Source: Conus ventricosus (Eukaryota > Mollusca > Gastropoda > Neogastropoda > Conidae). Taken from it: 64,000 nt of DNA. Location: NCBI GenBank assembly GCA_018398815.1, contig CM031602.1, positions 99,441,929 through 99,505,928 of the forward strand, written 5' to 3'. Positions 32,138-40,392 of the stretch are shown here, piece by piece; the stretch's first letter is position 1, and every line of letters starts with the position of its first letter. The translations under genes were made by a program, and so were the position numbers. Under the pieces are notes generated by a model, which made no database searches, was not told the origin of the DNA, and was given only the letters and a program-made list of their open reading frames with translations.

Positions 32138-32368
32138 TAAAGATTAACTTAAGAACTTAACTAGTACTTATTAAGAACTTAACTAGTACTTATTTAAGAA
32201 CCTAACTAGTACTTATTTAAGAACTTACTTAAGAACCTAACTAGTACTTAATTTTTTTGCACTTAACTTGTAATTTACTTGCACTTAACTTAAAAAAGTA
32301 CTTTCTATAACTAACTTAACTTGCACTTTATTTAGTTCTTAACTTGTACTTTATTTAGTTCTTAAAAA
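32138..32368. repeat. AT-rich CTTA/TAAG array (C4)
   Basis: Units of TTAAGAACTTAACTAGTACTTA in 32148-32255, then TTGCACTTAACTT-type words to the proline/TM gene stop. It occupies the same place as the other arrays and holds no gene. Confidence 0.75.
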
Positions 32369-32838
32369 CTATTCCATAGAAAATGGGTCTAGAACAGGAG
32401 GTTGCACTTATTTTGCAGAAGCTGACTCTTCTTCTTTTACTGTGGGGGTTTGTGACTTTGTTGTTAGGTATGGTGTTAGGTATTTGTATCCCAAAAAAAA
32501 AACCAACAACAGTAGCAACGCCCAATACATAATGATATATCTTATTGTTTGATTGTGTTGTTGTTGTTATTTGCGATTGTGTTTGTTGGTGTTGTTGGGT
32601 GCTGGCGACGATGTTGTATTACTATCTAACAATTTTTGTTTTGCTGATTGGTTTGCTTTTTGCAGTCGGTTCCAATCAGCTAGTCTATGGCCAGCCGCAA
32701 CACGTCCAGGACTTTTAGACTTAGTAACATTACTCACTTGTGGTACATTCACTTGTGGTACATTCACTTGTGGCGCATTCTGCACCTGCGGTTTGTCCTG
32801 CGGACTGTCTGCGGTGTCTTCTTCTCCTGATCGCTCAT
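32369..32838 (-). pseudogene. Proline/Gln-rich single-TM protein, unit C4
   Basis: The frame carrying 'NAPQVNVPQVNVPQVSNVTK' and 'PGRVAAGHRLADWNRLQKAN' is continuous with the end of the ~140-aa gene upstream (open 32567-32941), with no stop between them. The local ATG (32838) is out of frame. The TM segment and 'DPFSME' tail follow a frameshift near 32560. Confidence 0.6.
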
Positions 32839-33305
32839 TTTCTTCATTGTGATTAAATTTAATTTGATCAAAATTAATATGATTGAAAGTAATTAATCCC
32901 ATAATGAATGGGCATAGCATCGTCCCAAATCTGTAGTACATGTCGCATGCGAGAGTTTCTAGGGACTTGTTTAAAACCGGATCTTGCGATAAGTCGTATT
33001 TAAATCTTCTTCTGAATCAACCGGCGCCATCTTACTTACTAACTTAGCATATAGGCTAATCATTGTCTGTCCCACCGATCTAACCATTTTTGACCCTAGC
33101 TGTGCTTCGTACCTAGCGTAGTACTTCTCAACGTCTGAAGTAGACAGTTGTTGGATCTGTTCAATACTTAGTTCAACACCTAAATACTGTTTAGTTTTTC
33201 CACACGCAGCTAGAGAGTATAATCTTTCTTTATGGCAGTGGTCGGCTGAGTAGCCTATGGAGGAGTCTGCTTGCTCTCACACTTTAATAGTTCGTCACAA
33301 TCCAT
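32839..33305 (-). pseudogene. ~140-aa Polinton protein, unit C4
   Basis: The start at 33305 reads 'MDCDELLKCE'. A 10-bp insertion or rearrangement near 33245 and another indel near 33000 disturb the frame. The C-terminal 'MYYRFGTMLCPFIMG' then runs on in frame into the proline/TM gene. Confidence 0.6.
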
Positions 33306-33346
33306 TTTTAAAAACAATAAAATATAATATAATACTTTTAAAAACC

Positions 33347-33576
33347 ATGAGTTTAACGCTGGTTAATTATGCAGTGCCTACCGTTGGTGTTATAGTTTAT
33401 TAAACCCTTGCAAAATGTTTGCTAGGAATAAAACCGCCCCAACATGGGAAAGATAGAAGATCGCCAAAACTAATTGCAACCTTATTTTTAGCTTTAACAA
33501 CAAAAGATTATCTGATTATAAAAAGCACATAGACAGCCTTTCGTATTATGATTATTTTAATTATTTTTTTAGTTAA
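33347..33576 (+). pseudogene. Small hydrophobic protein, unit C4 (copy of 9500 gene)
   Basis: This starts 'MSLTLVNYAVPTVGVIVY' at 33347 and shows the original N-terminal frame best. Frameshifts follow near 33415, 33463 and 33515. It lies 41 bp from the divergent ~140-aa gene. Confidence 0.55.
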
Positions 33577-33583
33577 TAAAAAG

Positions 33584-33809
33584 ATGAGTGAAAAAAAGAT
33601 TATCAATATGATTTACCATTCTGCTGTAATTAGCGGCCTGAGTATAGGCTATAGCGTGTTAGCAAAAAACATGTTTAAATGAAGCCGCGGATCTAGGAAG
33701 GTTAGACATTGAGGACGTTGTTAAGGTTATAGTTGTAATTACTGCAGGGATTGCCTCAAAAGACTTTCTTGTTACACAGGGGATTATCCCGGAAAATATT
33801 AGTGCATAG
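33584..33809 (+). pseudogene. Small hydrophobic ~75-aa protein, unit C4
   Basis: This copy of the 9734 gene starts 'MSEKKIINMIYHSAVISG' and is frameshifted near 33672-33705. The C-terminus 'SKDFLVTQGIIPENISA' and stop are kept. Confidence 0.55.
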
Positions 33810-33849
33810 AAAGATTAATTCATAAGAAACATATGATTTATATAAAAAG

Positions 33850-34256
33850 ATGTCTGGATTAGTTCTGATGGTGGGAGGGCTATTGTTAATGCTTTAGCTT
33901 TCTCTGGAAGCAATTATATGTTTAGTAAATTGTGGTCTGATGAAGAGAGAGAACGGCATAACAAGGCAATAGAAGATTTAGCTAAGGCAAGAGACGCTTA
34001 TGAGAAAAGACGAATTGCTCACTTAGACTTTATTAATTAAAAGTTAAGAGAACAGGGTCATGCAGAGCACACATTTACAGACGTTGATGACGCAATGAAT
34101 GAGTATTACTTAGTGACAGGAAAGAAGTTTCTAACAACACCGCCGCCAGAACTGTCTGACTTTTATGAACCATCTGAGGAACAGAAGACTGCAGAGATAG
34201 TTTTTATTGCAGTTGGCATGACCTCAGTCTATCTTGTTGCTCACTTTCTTGTGTAA
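33850..34256 (+). pseudogene. Coiled-coil/TM protein, unit C4
   Basis: The start at 33850 reads 'MSGLVLMVGG'. One base is lost near 33888 and there is an in-frame TAA at 34038 where other copies read AAT AAA. Otherwise it is close to the C3 copy, including the C-terminal helix ending 'LVAHFLV'. Confidence 0.65.
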
Positions 34257-34276
34257 AATAAAATGCATTTTTAAAT

Positions 34277-35244
34277 ATGGACAAAATATATTATTCTCCA
34301 AAGGGTATTGGAAAGGAAAGACTGCTATTAAAAAAACTGAGTAAATCTGCTGGAGTGTCCGAATCAGATGCGATAGACTGGCTTTCAAAACAGGCAATTT
34401 GGCAAATATATCTGCCTGCCCCAAAAAAGATAATAAGGCCTAGATTTGTTAATTCAGTTCCTAATGACACCCACCAGATGGACTTGCTGTATCTTCCACA
34501 TGACAAAGTTAGAAGAAAAAAGATTAAGTATGCTCTGACAGTTGTTGACATGGCTTCAAGATACAAAGATGCTGAACCTTTAACAGATAAAAGCTCAACT
34601 GCTGTGGCTGTAGCTTTACAACAAATATACATGCGAGGTCCATTAAAGTATCTAGGATGGTTCAAGTTGATGATGGAAAAGAATTTAAAGGTTCTGTAAA
34701 CCAGCTGTTTTTTAAAACATCATGTTACAGTTAAGAGATGGATCCCAGGCAACCATCGATCACAAGCCCTTGTAGAAAACTTTAATAAGAATCTAGCTGA
34801 ACGCCTGTTTACCTATCAATACACAGAGAAATTATGGATAGAGAATGCAACACAGAATGGGTTAGGAGATTGCCAGCAGTCTACGCGCCATGGACAATGA
34901 AGAATTTAAAGCAACAGGTCTTAAACCAGTGAACGCAATCAAATTAAAAAAAATTAGCATTACTGAAGATGTGCAGGGACTCAAAAACTCTTGCCGTTTG
35001 GACTAAAAGTAAGATACTTGTATGCTCCTGGAGAGGCAGAAGGTGATGTTACAATTAGAGCCACAGATCCTATATGGAGCGTAGATGTATATGAAGTTGA
35101 AAGAATCATGAAAACAACCCCTCCCGTGTATTATTTAAGAGAAACTCTCTCTTCTAGCGGTGCTACTACATCTAAAAAGCCTGCCCTAAAAGATCGTTTG
35201 TTCGTGAAGAGCTGCAAGTTGTCCCGCCAAACACAGTGAGCTAA
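34277..35244 (+). pseudogene. rve/DDE integrase, unit C4
   Basis: This starts 'MDKIYYSPKG'. One base is lost near 34310, shifting the 'KGIGKERLL' stretch. The core with the first Asp ('TVVDMASRYKDAEPLTD') is open to 34650, the second Asp region ('VQVDDGKEF') is frameshifted, the Glu region follows at ~34790, and the C-terminal domain is open from 34991 to 35239. Confidence 0.85.
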
Positions 35245-35289
35245 CAAAAAAAAATAGTATTTATTTTTTGTGAAACTTATTTTTTTAGC

Positions 35290-35804
35290 CTATTTTGGGT
35301 TTAACTGATCATGTGTTTGTTTTCAATGTTCTGTTTAATTGCATCAGTGTCTACCTGTCGTGAAGTAAAAGTCTTTCTCCACTCCTTTTGAAGTTCAATT
35401 TTCTGTCATCTGTAATCCTCACCATCAGCCATAAGCTTCTGAAATTCTTCATCTGTAATGTTTTCATCCTGTAATGATTTGTTTATTCTTAATCTTAATG
35501 AACAAAGTTTTCGTGATGCTAGGGCTACAATGGCAGTGTGCTTTTGTAATTTAGGAGTTAATGTTTTTAAAACAGCACTTACAATCATAGACATGGCGCC
35601 TAAACCTAAACCAAGACCCCCTAATGCTAAAGAGGCTGGCGCCCCAACCCCAGTAGCTAAAACAGCAACACTAGATCCAGCACTTACGCTAGCTACAGCT
35701 GATGAGCCAGTAATGACATAAGAAAGAGTATTTAAAGCTTTAGCATATTTCATTCTAGTAACTCCATACTTATATAAGTCGCTTTCTATTTCCTTTTGAA
35801 GTTC
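35290..35804 (-). pseudogene. Gly/Ala-rich membrane-active protein, unit C4 (5'-truncated at hairpin)
   Basis: It reads from the hairpin at 35804 to the stop at 35290-35292. The first ~15 codons are replaced by the hairpin repeat. The Gly-rich membrane region and the helical 'KLQKHTAIVALAS' segment are open in 35406-35753, and the C-terminal part follows after a frameshift. Confidence 0.65.
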
Positions 35805-35890
35805 AGAGAACTAATAAATACCAAGCCTAGCTCAACCGCCCTCAACCAGTTTCGGGCGGCTGCCCTAGGCTAGGTATTTATTAGTTCTCT
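35805..35890. repeat. Hairpin junction repeat 2
   Basis: The arms 35805-35841 and 35854-35890 are complementary except at about five positions, around a loop containing AACCAGTTT (the reverse complement of the loop in repeats 1 and 3). The ends read AGAGAACTAATAAATA and TATTTATTAGTTCTCT. It joins the truncated Gly-rich gene to a reversed ATPase fragment. Confidence 0.85.
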
Positions 35891-35912
35891 AACTAGTAAA
35901 CCCTACAAACAT

Positions 35913-36143
35913 ACATACTGTGTAGGATTATCCGTTTTCAATACTAATTTACTAAACTTTTCAGATTTCAGTTTTTGCTTAATCCTGTGTTTTTCTTGAT
36001 CGCTTTCAATAACATCATTTTCACGCATACATTCATCAAATGCATCTCTGTCTTTCATGTGAAATAAAACTACAGTCTTTAACTGTTCTCTAAAGTCTTT
36101 TAAAACCGAGTTATATTTCTGGCATAGAATCCAACACTTATCC
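35913..36143 (-). pseudogene. Packaging ATPase, 3' fragment
   Basis: This holds only the last ~75 codons of an A-lineage ATPase ('KYNSVLKDFREQLKTVV', 'LFHMKDRDAFDECM'). The upstream part with the Walker motifs is gone; sequence beyond 36143 is unrelated. Its 3' flank differs from the A1 and A2 copies, so it is a third, independent copy. It ends beside hairpin 2. Confidence 0.8.
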
Positions 36144-36172
36144 TAGCATGACAAAACTTAATAAAACGAAGT

Positions 36173-36205
<33 letters not shown>

Positions 36206-36446
36206 AACACTAGGAATTGAAGTAAAGCTAGCCGAATCACACCATGTCTTTAATCACTTATTGTCAGCCTGCCTAAGGAAGAAAATTTTCCACACTGCCA
36301 GAATACTGCAGAGACCCGTCATTAGGCCGACACCTGATTACTTAATTTGTGTTGTTGGGTCTTATGACTTGGCAAGGTGCAATACACGTGACCGGACATG
36401 ACGATCTCGAACCAACGCCCCCCAACCAGCGCCTCTCAGTTTAGCC
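36144..36446. other. Simple repeat and upstream region of Z'
   Basis: A (GACA)n tract lies at 36169-36206. The remainder, up to the Z' start codon, has no ORF or repeat I can identify and would include any Z' promoter. Confidence 0.5.
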
Positions 36447-36769
36447 ATGGCTTCCAATGCAGACGGACGTGTTTTGTTCACAGAGGAACAGCTTCTTGCT
36501 ATAGATGATCATGTGTTTTAATACAACTGTATGGCGGAGTATCTAAAAAAAGAAATCAGGGGGGCCCAGTTCTTTACCTCTTAAGCCAAAGAGAAGTATT
36601 GCTTTTTTGGAAGGTGAGGAGAAAGAAAAAACGAGAACTTACTATTGATGAACTACACAAGCACCTTGAAAGCTTGTTAATTCAAGACAGAGATTTAGCC
36701 GATATATTTGAAAGAGATGTTGTTAACTTTGAAAAGCTTTTAACTTTTGAAGAAATGATTCCATTTTAA
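36447..36769 (+). pseudogene. Uncharacterised Z protein, truncated second copy
   Basis: This starts 'MASNADGRVLFTEEQLLAID', parallel to 'MANRFTEEQVRAIQDH' of the first copy. Frameshifts and a TAA at 36519 follow. A later frame reads 'LLFWKVRRKKKRELTIDEL' and 'LLTFEEMIPF' and then stops at 36767, before the 'SDSHARK' block found in the first copy. It is diverged well beyond the level seen among the C units. Confidence 0.5.
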
Positions 36770-37384
36770 AAAATGGCGCTTTTTTATTTAAAAAGCACCA
36801 AATGTTCAGTGACAGGTGTACTACCTGGCAATCAAGAGCCGCCATAAAACGCTAACTCGCCAATGCTGGTCCTAAGCCCGGATGAAAAAGAGGAGAGTTA
36901 AACTCTTTGTGAAACTCTTTGTGAAATAGGCGCGTGTGCTGCGGCGAAACTAACCTTGCTGACTGTTACTATAAATAGCTGTTCACGCGTAGTTTCCAAG
37001 CCAGTGTTGTTACTGGCTAATTTAGTGGGTGTAGCACTGTTCGCTAATTACCAAGTCACAGTGCTTATTTGCTTAGGCCATAGAACTAGGACAGGCGTTC
37101 ATGCCTACCCATTTGACATAGATTTGCAAGCCTCTAACTGTGTCAAACGTGCATGCCAGGACGTTTGACATAGACTTGCAAGCCCTCTAACTGTGTCAAA
37201 CGTGCTGGCATGCCCGTTTGGCCTAGTTAAGAGTGGTGAAACTAGCAAGCCTCCTAACTGTGCCCTCTCTTATCGCAGTTAAATTCCCATTCAAACATAA
37301 ATAAGTATTGCACCCACCCCACCCCCATCCCTCTGTATGCCCCATGCATTGCACATACACCCCCAACACACAAACGCATGCACG
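36770..37384. repeat. Region with CGTTTGACATAG tandem units downstream of Z'
   Basis: 37085-37215 has two to three ~65-bp units containing TTTGACATAGA(T/C)TTGCAAGCC and CTAACTGTGTCAAACGTG. A C-rich ACACCCCC stretch follows at 37310-37380. The arrangement of Z gene then CGTTTGAC repeats parallels 28048-28580. No gene is supported. Confidence 0.6.
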
Positions 37385-37716
37385 CAAGTTCTTAATCAAG
37401 TAACCTTTAAGTTCTTACTCAGTCTTACCAAGTGTTTAATCAAGTCACCTTTAAGTTCATACTTATATCATCTTAAGTTCTTACTTAAGTCATTTTAAGT
37501 GCTTAATCAAGTTACCTTTAAGTTCTTACTCAAGTCACTTTTATGTTCTTACTCAAGTCACCTTTAAGTTCTTACTCTAGTCACCTCAGGAACTTGATCA
37601 AGACACCTCAAGTTCTTAACTTAAATAGCCTCAAGATCGTAATTAAGTCATTCCTCTAAGTACAACCAAGTTCTTATTCAAGTTATCTTATAATTATTTA
37701 TTAAGTTCTTAAAGTA
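37385..37716. repeat. AT-rich AAGTTCTTA array (lineage D)
   Basis: About ten imperfect ~30-bp units built on AAGTTCTTACTCAAGTCACC and AAGTTCTTAATCAAGTAACC. The sequence differs from the C arrays but is in the same position, directly after the proline/TM gene stop, and is made of the same CTTA/TAAG words. Confidence 0.75.
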
Positions 37717-38196
37717 TTATTGCATCTGAAATGGATCAAAATGATCTTTTGTTGTTGGCGGTTCTGGCATGCTTTTTTGTTCGGCTTCTGTATTTAGTGG
37801 TTGAGATTTTTTTGACTGCTTTGGTTTTTGCTGTCATTCTTTATATTATTTTATAACCATAATAACCGCCCCCCACAGCAATGGCGCCAAAAATGACAAC
37901 TGTTTTAAGTTCAATATTCCATGAAGACTTTGGTGTTGTAGGCCTTGAATTAACTTGTTCTGGCGTTTTTATAGCTGGCATTGAAACAACTTGCTGCGGC
38001 ATCACTGTTGGCGTTGGCGGTGTTATCTTTTCATTATGAGTTATATTCTGTGATTGTAACATTAATTTTGTTCGTTTGTTCCACTCTGCTAATCTTTTCC
38101 TGCTGCAATGCGCCCAGGATGAGGAGGCTTTTTACTGGTCACTTTCTCCACCTGATTCAATGTTTTCTGATTCTGCTGGTTTTCTGGCTCGGTCAT
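37717..38196 (-). pseudogene. Proline-rich single-TM protein, lineage D
   Basis: This starts 'MTEPENQQNQKTLNQVEKV' at 38196, with 'HPGRIAAGKRLAEWNKRTK', a Pro/Thr-rich linker and a Gly-rich TM helix ('TVVIFGAIAVGGGYYGYK'). A stop and frame change near 37845 are followed by the homologous tail 'HFDPFQMQ' ending at 37717. In this lineage it has its own ATG and is separated by stops from the next gene. One lesion only. Confidence 0.65.
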
Positions 38197-38232
38197 TTTT
38201 TAGGGAAATAAAATCTATTTGATTAAATGTAA

Positions 38233-38652
38233 TTAATCCATGATTAGCGGCGACAATAATGTTCCAAATCTGTAATATAGATCACATCCTAGAGACTCTA
38301 ATGACTTTGTTAAAACTGGATCCTGCGTTAAATCATACATAAAGTCTTGTTCAGAATCAATAGGCACAAATCTACTAACTAGTTTAGTGCACAAACTAAG
38401 AACCGTTTGTCCAACACTTTTTACCATTCTCGACCCTAGTTGCGCTTCATACCTGTTGTGATACTTTACAATGTCTTGTGGCGACATCTGTTGAATCTGT
38501 TCTATGCTGAATTCATTTCCGAGGAACTGTTTTGTTTTTCCACACACCGCCAAAGAATACAGCCTTTCCTTTTTGGGCATAATAGCTTGGTCATCAACTT
38601 GATCATTTGTAATCATAAGTTCAGGAAGGTTTAGTAGATCGTCGCTGTTCAT
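38233..38652 (-). CDS. ~140-aa Polinton protein, lineage D (intact)
   Basis: An intact 139-codon ORF starts 'MNSDDLLNLPELMITNDQVD', contains 'AVCGKTKQFLGNEFSIEQIQ' and 'KYHNRYEAQLGSRMVKSVGQ', and ends 'FGTLLSPLIMD'. It is helical, with Ser/Leu-rich amphipathic segments in the middle. It is about 60% like the C copies. Head-to-head with the gene at 38690 (37-bp AT-rich spacer). Function is unknown. Confidence 0.7.
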   Translation of the reverse strand: MNSDDLLNLPELMITNDQVDDQAIMPKKERLYSLAVCGKTKQFLGNEFSIEQIQQMSPQDIVKYHNRYEAQLGSRMVKSVGQTVLSLCTKLVSRFVPIDSEQDFMYDLTQDPVLTKSLESLGCDLYYRFGTLLSPLIMD

Positions 38653-38689
38653 GTTCTTTTATTAATTATAATTATTTTATTTTTTAAAA

Positions 38690-38920
38690 ATGAGCACCGA
38701 AAAAACTGTTACCAACCTTGTATACCATTCTGCTGTTATTGGAGGTCTAAGTGTAGGATACACGATGCTTGGTAAAAACTTGTTAAAAATAAAACCAGCA
38801 GATCTTGGCAAACTAGACTTTGAAGACTTGGCAAAACTGATTGTTATCATTGCAGCTTCATTTGCTACGAAAGATTTTCTAGTTAAGCAAGGAATAATTC
38901 CAGACAGTATCAATATGTAA
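38690..38920 (+). CDS. Small hydrophobic 76-aa protein, lineage D (intact)
   Basis: This starts 'MSTEKTVTNLVYHSAVIGGL' and is open to TAA at 38918-38920. It has two hydrophobic helices separated by 'KIKPADLGKLDFEDLAKL'. It is the D counterpart of the 9734 gene. The separate 9500-type gene found in C units is absent here, so D has only one of the pair. Confidence 0.7.
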   Translation: MSTEKTVTNLVYHSAVIGGLSVGYTMLGKNLLKIKPADLGKLDFEDLAKLIVIIAASFATKDFLVKQGIIPDSINM

Positions 38921-38939
38921 AAAAAATACATTTATAAAA

Positions 38940-39347
38940 ATGGCTTCACTCGTAATGATGATAGGTGGTGCAGTAGTGAATGCGCTTGCTTTTAGTGGAA
39001 GTAATTACGCATTTAGTAAATTACGGGATGACGGCGAGAGAAAAAGACATAACAAAGCTATGGAGCAACTAGCCACAGCACAAGATTACTATGAAAAGCA
39101 GAGAATTGAGCAGTTAGATTTCATTAACGACAAACTGAAAAAACAGGGACATGCAGCTTATACATTTAAAGATGTTGATCAAGCAATAAAAGAGTATTAT
39201 CTAGTAATGGGCAAACCAATCGAGACATTGCCCCCGCCAAAATTCAGTGACTTTTATCAACCATCAGAAAAACAAAAGATGCAAGAAATCGTGTTTATTG
39301 CCTTTGGTATGACCGTTGTGTATTTTGTTGCGCATAATATTGGCTGA
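38940..39347 (+). CDS. Coiled-coil/TM protein, 135 aa, lineage D (intact)
   Basis: An intact ORF with an N-terminal hydrophobic segment ('VMMIGGAVVNALAFSGSNY'), a basic coiled-coil stretch from about residue 25 to 70, a conserved 'YTFKDVDQAIKEYYLVMGKP' block and a C-terminal helix 'FIAFGMTVVYFVAHNIG'. It lies 19 bp after the previous gene and 8 bp before the integrase, suggesting one transcript. It is a recurrent companion of Polinton integrase genes; its role is unknown. Confidence 0.72.
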   Translation: MASLVMMIGGAVVNALAFSGSNYAFSKLRDDGERKRHNKAMEQLATAQDYYEKQRIEQLDFINDKLKKQGHAAYTFKDVDQAIKEYYLVMGKPIETLPPPKFSDFYQPSEKQKMQEIVFIAFGMTVVYFVAHNIG

Positions 39348-39354
39348 ATAAAAA

Positions 39355-40302
39355 ATGAACAAAATCTATTATTCACCAAAAGGATATTGAAAGGGAATCA
39401 CGGCAATTAAAAAGCTAAGCCAAGCAGCGGGAGTCAGCGAACAGACAGCGAAGGAATGGTTATCTAAACAAGCAATCTGGCAAATTTATCTACCAGCACC
39501 AAAACGAATACAGAGACCACACTTTGTGAATACAATACCAAACGACACCCATCAAATGGACCTTCTATATTTACCCCATGATACGATTAGACGAAAAAGA
39601 TTTAAGTACGCACTTACAGTCATTGACATAGCTTCAAGATACAAAGATGCAGAACCATTAACACAAAAGAGTGCTTTTGCTGTTGCTATACAACTGATAT
39701 ATCAACGAGGCCCGTTAACTTACCCTCGCATGATTCAAGTTGATGATGGAAAAGAATTTAAAGGCCAAGTGAACCAATTATTGTTAAAACATAGAGTTGC
39801 CATTAAATGAGGCATTCCAGGAGTTCACAGATCACAGGCTTTAGTTGAAAACTTTAACAAACAGTTAGCTGAAAGACTTTTTTCCTACCAGTATCACAGA
39901 GAGCTTATTGACAATTCTCGCAACACAGAATGGGTCAGAAGACTGCCCTCAGTTTTGCGCGCAATGAATAGTGAAGAATTTATATTAACAGGGCTAAAAC
40001 CAGTACAAGCAATCAAAAAACAAACAATAAATGTTGCTGAAGACTCCAGTACAACCAGCAAACTATTACCGTTTGGTTTAAAAGTAAGGTACCTTTATTT
40101 ACCGGGGGAAGCAGAAGGGGACACTCGCATCAGGGCAACCGATCCAGTTTGGAGTGTTGATCCATATGAAATAAAAAGAATTGTAAAAATGAATCTGCCC
40201 GTGTATTATTTACGAGAAACTGACACAGCAAAACAACCAGCTCCTCAAAGATCTTTTGTGAAGGAAGAACTGCAGATAATCCCACCAGACAGTTTCAGTT
40301 AA
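39355..40302 (+). pseudogene. rve/DDE integrase, lineage D (two in-frame TGA codons)
   Basis: This is the least damaged integrase, one frame from 'MNKIYYSPKGY' to TAA at 40300. It is broken only by TGA at 39388 (Trp elsewhere) and TGA at 39808 (Arg elsewhere). First Asp in 'TVIDIASRYKDAEPL', second in 'IQVDDGKEFKGQVNQLL', Glu in 'SQALVENFNKQLAERLFSYQ'. The C-terminal domain carries 'FGLKVRYLYLPGEAEGDTRI' and 'PVWSVDPYEIKRIV'. No N-terminal HHCC zinc finger is seen. The length (~315 aa) is normal for the family. Confidence 0.88.
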
Positions 40303-40392
40303 TTAATTTTTAATTTACATAAATATATTTGAGTCTAAAATGGAAGCTCAGAAGGAAGCGCAGAATGAAACAAGAATGATAAAGGAGGGACT
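40303..40392 (+). other. Start of a further lineage-D gene, cut by the LINE
   Basis: After a short AT-rich spacer an ATG at 40340 opens 'MEAQKEAQNETRMIKEG' before the sequence changes character near 40390. It may be the truncated 5' end of another small gene; it is too short to classify. Confidence 0.3.

Noticed and set aside
36169..36206. (GACA)n tract as a possible hairpin or regulatory element
   Set aside because: Simple microsatellite typical of invertebrate genomes; similar tracts occur at 57815-57870.
37731..37855. 41-codon hydrophobic ORF on the plus strand
   Set aside because: It is antisense to the C-terminal tail of the proline/TM gene, whose homology to C copies continues through it in another frame.
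22628..39810. In-frame TGA codons at Trp positions in the C3 ATPase (22628) and D integrase (39388), suggesting TGA read as Trp
   Set aside because: The D integrase also has TGA at an Arg position, other copies have TAA and TAG stops plus many frameshifts, and intact genes end normally. Ordinary G-to-A decay is simpler.
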